A DNA stretch of 64,000 bases. Origin: Streptosporangium sp. NBC_01756. Its GTDB lineage: Bacteria > Actinomycetota > Actinomycetes > Streptosporangiales > Streptosporangiaceae. Of the stretch, positions 63,701 to 64,000 are shown piece by piece; the stretch's first letter is position 1; the number at the start of each line of letters is the position of its first letter. The notes under the pieces are model-generated. The model did not search any database. It saw only the letters and a program-made list of their open reading frames with translations, and was not told the origin of the DNA. A program made the position numbers and the translations under genes. The DNA lies in assembly GCF_035917975.1 (NCBI RefSeq), contig NZ_CP109130.1, positions 2,356,001 through 2,420,000 on the forward strand, in the 5' to 3' direction.

Positions 63701-64000
63701 AACTCTCGGCCCATGCCGAGCCGTTGGGCGCCCTGACCGGTGAACAGGAACGCGAGCCTGCCCGACCGGACCGAGTCCTGGACCACACCCTCGCCCGCCG
63801 ACACCCCGGTGGACCCATCGGCCAACACCGCCAGACCGTCCAGCATCGCCGCACGATCCTCGCCCAGCAGCACCGCCCGATACTCCAACGCCGCACGCGT
63901 CGTAGCGAGCGCAGAACCCACCACCGCCAGCCGGTCCTCCGGCAACGACTCCACATGGGAACGGAGCTTCCCCGCCTGCGCCCGCAACGCCTGCGGCGAC
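54748..64000 (-). CDS. Type I PKS, at least two modules, 5' end outside the window
   Basis: The open frame runs past the right edge (the Met at 63987 is internal). What is visible is AT-DH-KR-ACP of one module (AT GHSIGE at ~63480, HAFHS ~63180; DH from ~62700; KR GGTGGLG ~61320; ACP LGFDSLAAVEL ~60410). A complete module follows: KS (EPIAIVAISCRFPGG at ~60210; TACSSS ~59695), AT (GHSIGE ~58355, HAFHS ~58050), DH ~57545-56900, KR GGTSGLG ~56065, ACP MGLDSLAGIEL ~55110, then a docking tail (IRNMAIDDLVRAAL) for the next PKS. Both ATs look malonyl-specific, and both DH His/Asp motifs and KR Ser/Tyr residues are present, so each module should install a double bond. With the next gene this predicts at least a conjugated triene. 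All three KRs read V/A/M-D-N where B-type KRs have L-D-D. Confidence 0.95.
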   Translation of the reverse strand, partial: SPQALRAQAGKLRSHVESLPEDRLAVVGSALATTRAALEYRAVLLGEDRAAMLDGLAVLADGSTGVSAGEGVVQDSVRSGRLAFLFTGQGAQRLGMGRELYEAFPVFADVLDAVLAELDGHLDLPLREVMWGHDAELLNQTVFTQTATFAVEVALYRLVESWGVRPDYLAGHSIGELAAAHVAGVLSLSDAARLVAARGRLMQALPAGGAMVAIQATEEEVLPLVTERVSVAAVNGPRSVVVSGVEDAVVEIAARFAAEGRKTTRLKVSHAFHSVLMEPMLAEFRQVAEGLTYHPPTVPIALAEVRDPEYWVRHVRDAVRFTDRVAWLAERGAVTFVELGPDAVLSAMAAGGVADEDGMAFVSVLRRGRDERRELLSALGRAYARGIALDWKAFFSGAAVTGIDLPTYAFQRKRYWLDVSGRQTGDVGSAGLEPVEHPLLSAALVAPDSGGVVLTGRLSLDAQAWIADHGVLGRILLPGTGFVELAARAGDQVGCGRIDELTLEAPLVLPERGGLALQVVVGEPDTTGLRPINIYSRDDEGDRPWTRHATGALARDAEVPTFDLAQWPPRGATAIEVEGAYEHLAARGYGYGPLFQGLKAAWKSGDDVFAEVALPEEAHDEARRFGLHPALLDTAMHADLLAEAGRTLLPFTWAGVTLHAAGATELRVRIRRIRGEEVSAIDVADATGRPVLSVGSLVSLPVSAEQLNAAQGDQRRSPFKVDWTEIAAPTAQADGWVVVGAGEELSSLGGVVPGVVVVECAAPSGEVLSDVRTVGGHALAAIQGWLAEERFAASRLVVVTRGAVAVEPDEDVDVRQAPVWGLVRAAQAENPGRIVLVDVDGTEDSARVLPRIAGSGEPELAVRRGEVRVPRLSRVAVTAAVPDWGTGAVLVTGGTGGLGALVARHLVVEHGVRELVLTSRRGLAAPGAVELQRELSGLGAEVTVAACDVADRDALAELVAGIGSLTGVVHAAGVADNGLVGALTAERLDAVLAPKADAAWHLHELTADLGLSAFVLFSSAGGLVLAAGQGNYAAANVFLDGLAAHRRASGLPATAMAFGLWEVNTGLGGELTGSDLDRMRRLGLPALTVAEGLASFDAALATGEAAVVSVNVDQATLRARADEIPALLRGLVRGPARRMASGAGQEGEGDALARRLAGLTEAERDRALLELVRAHVATVLGHADAGAVGPDRAFKELGFDSLAAVELRNALRSATGLQLPATLVFDYPTTRAAADYLKTKLSGVAVTAPAPAATTTATVSPDEPIAIVAISCRFPGGVRSAEDLWRLVADGVDATSDFPADRGWDVDGVYDPEPGTPGKTYARRGGFLHDATEFDPEFFGIMPREALAMDPQQRLLLQAAWEAFELGGIDPESMRGSQTGVYAGVMYHEYGSRLSSVPDDLAGYLSNGSAASIASGRVAYTLGLEGPAVTVDTACSSSLVAIHLACQALRQNEISMALAGGVTVLPTPDVFVDFSRQRGLSADGRCRSFGSGADGTGWSEGIGVLLLERLSDAERNGHPVLAVVRGSAINQDGASNGLTAPNGPSQQRVIQRALAASGLTTSEVDAVEAHGTGTRLGDPIEAQALLATYGQDRPEDRPLWLGSIKSNMGHAQAAAGVAGVIKMVEAIRNGTLPPTLYAEEPSPQVDWSAGNVKLLTEAVSWPENGHPRRAGVSSFGLSGTNAHVIVEQAPRADHTEPADAVPEPPLVPLVLSAKTAKALPAQAERLREHLTADPGSRLVDVGFSLATTRAALEHRAVVLASDHEAALRALTALARDEEPADVVRGSASATGLTAFLFTGQGAQRLGMGRELYETFPVFADALDTVCGHLDPHLPQPLREVMWGQDADLLNQTVYTQAGLFAVEVALFRLVESWGLAPDVVMGHSIGELAASHVAGVLSLPDACTLVAARGRLMQALPQGGAMIAVQATEEEVLPLVTDRVSIAAVNGPRSVVVSGVADVVEEIAARLTAEGRKTTRLRVSHAFHSVLMEPMLEEFGNVARRLAYHEPRIRVVSNLTGGLAETQDADYWVRHVREAVRFADGVRHLESEGVTWFVELGPDGVLTAMAENCLTGSGRTLVPVLRRDRPEAETAVTAVARLHGTGASPDWGRFFAGWRPGRVELPTYAFEKRRYWLDAPPTTGGDVVMSGQQAAEHPLLSAVVAAPEAGGVVLTGRLAIDTQTWLADHAVQGTLLLPGTGYVELALRAGEEVGCDLVEELTIEALMTLTETGGTAIQVVVGEADGSGRRPLTVYSRVEDAPPHVPWTRHASGVLAAGEDTPVTPASFQLGSGVWPPAGSEAVDISDVYDYLTSQGYHYGPMFRGLRSVWRRGEEVFAEVALPDEAWTDAAEFRVHPSLLDAALSATDFLGGRMPQDIGASQLPFAWTGVTLHSGGAPRMRVRITGIGPDSVRLELADSTGAPVATVESLVVRPVTPDRIAAAAAASTGTRQRESLYQVGWSHLPVGTAAEAAPGVWAVLGTDGLGLDGAAVFPDLDALVTAVDGGAAVPELVALPCPAPAGEMSAAVRSVLDRVLGTLKSWLAEPRFASSRLVVVTRGAVGVAEEDEVDVRLAPVWGLVRGAQAENPGRFLLVDLDDDRMPSYLPSLGEPEIAVRGIDVRVPRLAGVPASDVESAAPWDGSGTVLVTGGTSGLGALVARHLVSVHGVRHLLLTSRRGPDAAGVAELREELGGLGASVTVAACDVADRDALAETLASIPDAHPLRGVVHAAGVMDNGLLESLTSRQFDDVLAPKVAGAWNLHELTAGLDLSAFVLFSSVSGLVMGAGQANYGAANRFGDALAWQRRAAGLPATALAYGLWTTQTGLGGTAVDAGTEEQRMAGQGMPPISSAEGLVLFDEAVGLGEALLVPMRLDAEKLAASGAEVSAMFRDIVRTNSRRPTRSAPRRAPQAAASASPVPLEQRLAGLGRAERDRVLLDLVRTHVAAVRHDEPDAIEPDRGFTEMGLDSLAGIELRNRLQTATGLRLPATLMFDYPNPSALAAFLLAELLPDIEDAPAVDMEESEIRAAIEGIPITRLREAGLLDALLGLATPDQAQPSRPAADQSDAIRNMAIDDLVRAALATGDSN

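Overview
The window is high-GC actinomycete DNA. Support comes from GTG/TTG starts with GGAGG-type ribosome binding sites, rare TTA leucine codons, SARP and LAL regulators, a three-part acyl-CoA carboxylase with an epsilon subunit, LacI-type AGAGCGCTCT operators and modular type I polyketide synthases. The protein style fits a Streptosporangiales-like or other filamentous actinomycete; the genus cannot be fixed from the sequence alone.

Left part (1-12 kb): ordinary and accessory chromosome. It holds the end of an imine-reductase-like gene, a decayed possible transposition-gene remnant, a secreted peptidoglycan amidase, a secreted protein of unknown function, a STAS anti-anti-sigma factor, an APC permease, and a secreted GH81 beta-1,3-glucanase under two identical palindromic operators. 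A small secreted protein ends this part.

Middle part (12-43 kb): supply, regulation, export and accessory genes of a biosynthetic cluster. The minus strand reads transthyretin-fold protein, 2-isopropylmalate synthase (leuA), LAL regulator, then acyl-CoA carboxylase beta, epsilon and alpha/BCCP (20.9 to 12.2 kb). On the plus strand lie a tiny secreted Thr/Pro-rich peptide, a SARP regulator overlapped by an upstream ORF, and a metallophosphoesterase coupled to a phosphopantetheinyl transferase. A hydrolase/MFS/merR unit follows, in which merR carries a complete IS21-family insertion with a 5-bp target duplication. Then come a truncated ECF sigma factor, a type II thioesterase, a MacB-like ABC exporter and two MFS exporters.

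Right part (40.7-64 kb): biosynthetic core. It contains two free-standing adenylation enzymes, one discrete carrier protein, one discrete acyltransferase, a P450, a PLP aminotransferase, a radical-SAM 2,3-aminomutase and at least three complete KS-AT-DH-KR-ACP modules, all with malonyl-type AT motifs. One PKS gene runs off the right edge. By analogy with the vicenistatin-type logic (beta-amino acid made, adenylated onto a free ACP, capped with a second amino acid, then moved by a discrete AT to the PKS), I infer a polyene macrolactam cluster primed with a beta-amino acid. No chain-terminating thioesterase and no clear cap-removing peptidase is seen, so the cluster continues to the right.

The most unusual points are a transthyretin/HIUase-fold protein that has lost its catalytic residues and sits with leuA, an aminomutase lacking one of the two lysine-binding Asp residues, and an overlapping TTA-containing upstream ORF in front of the SARP gene.
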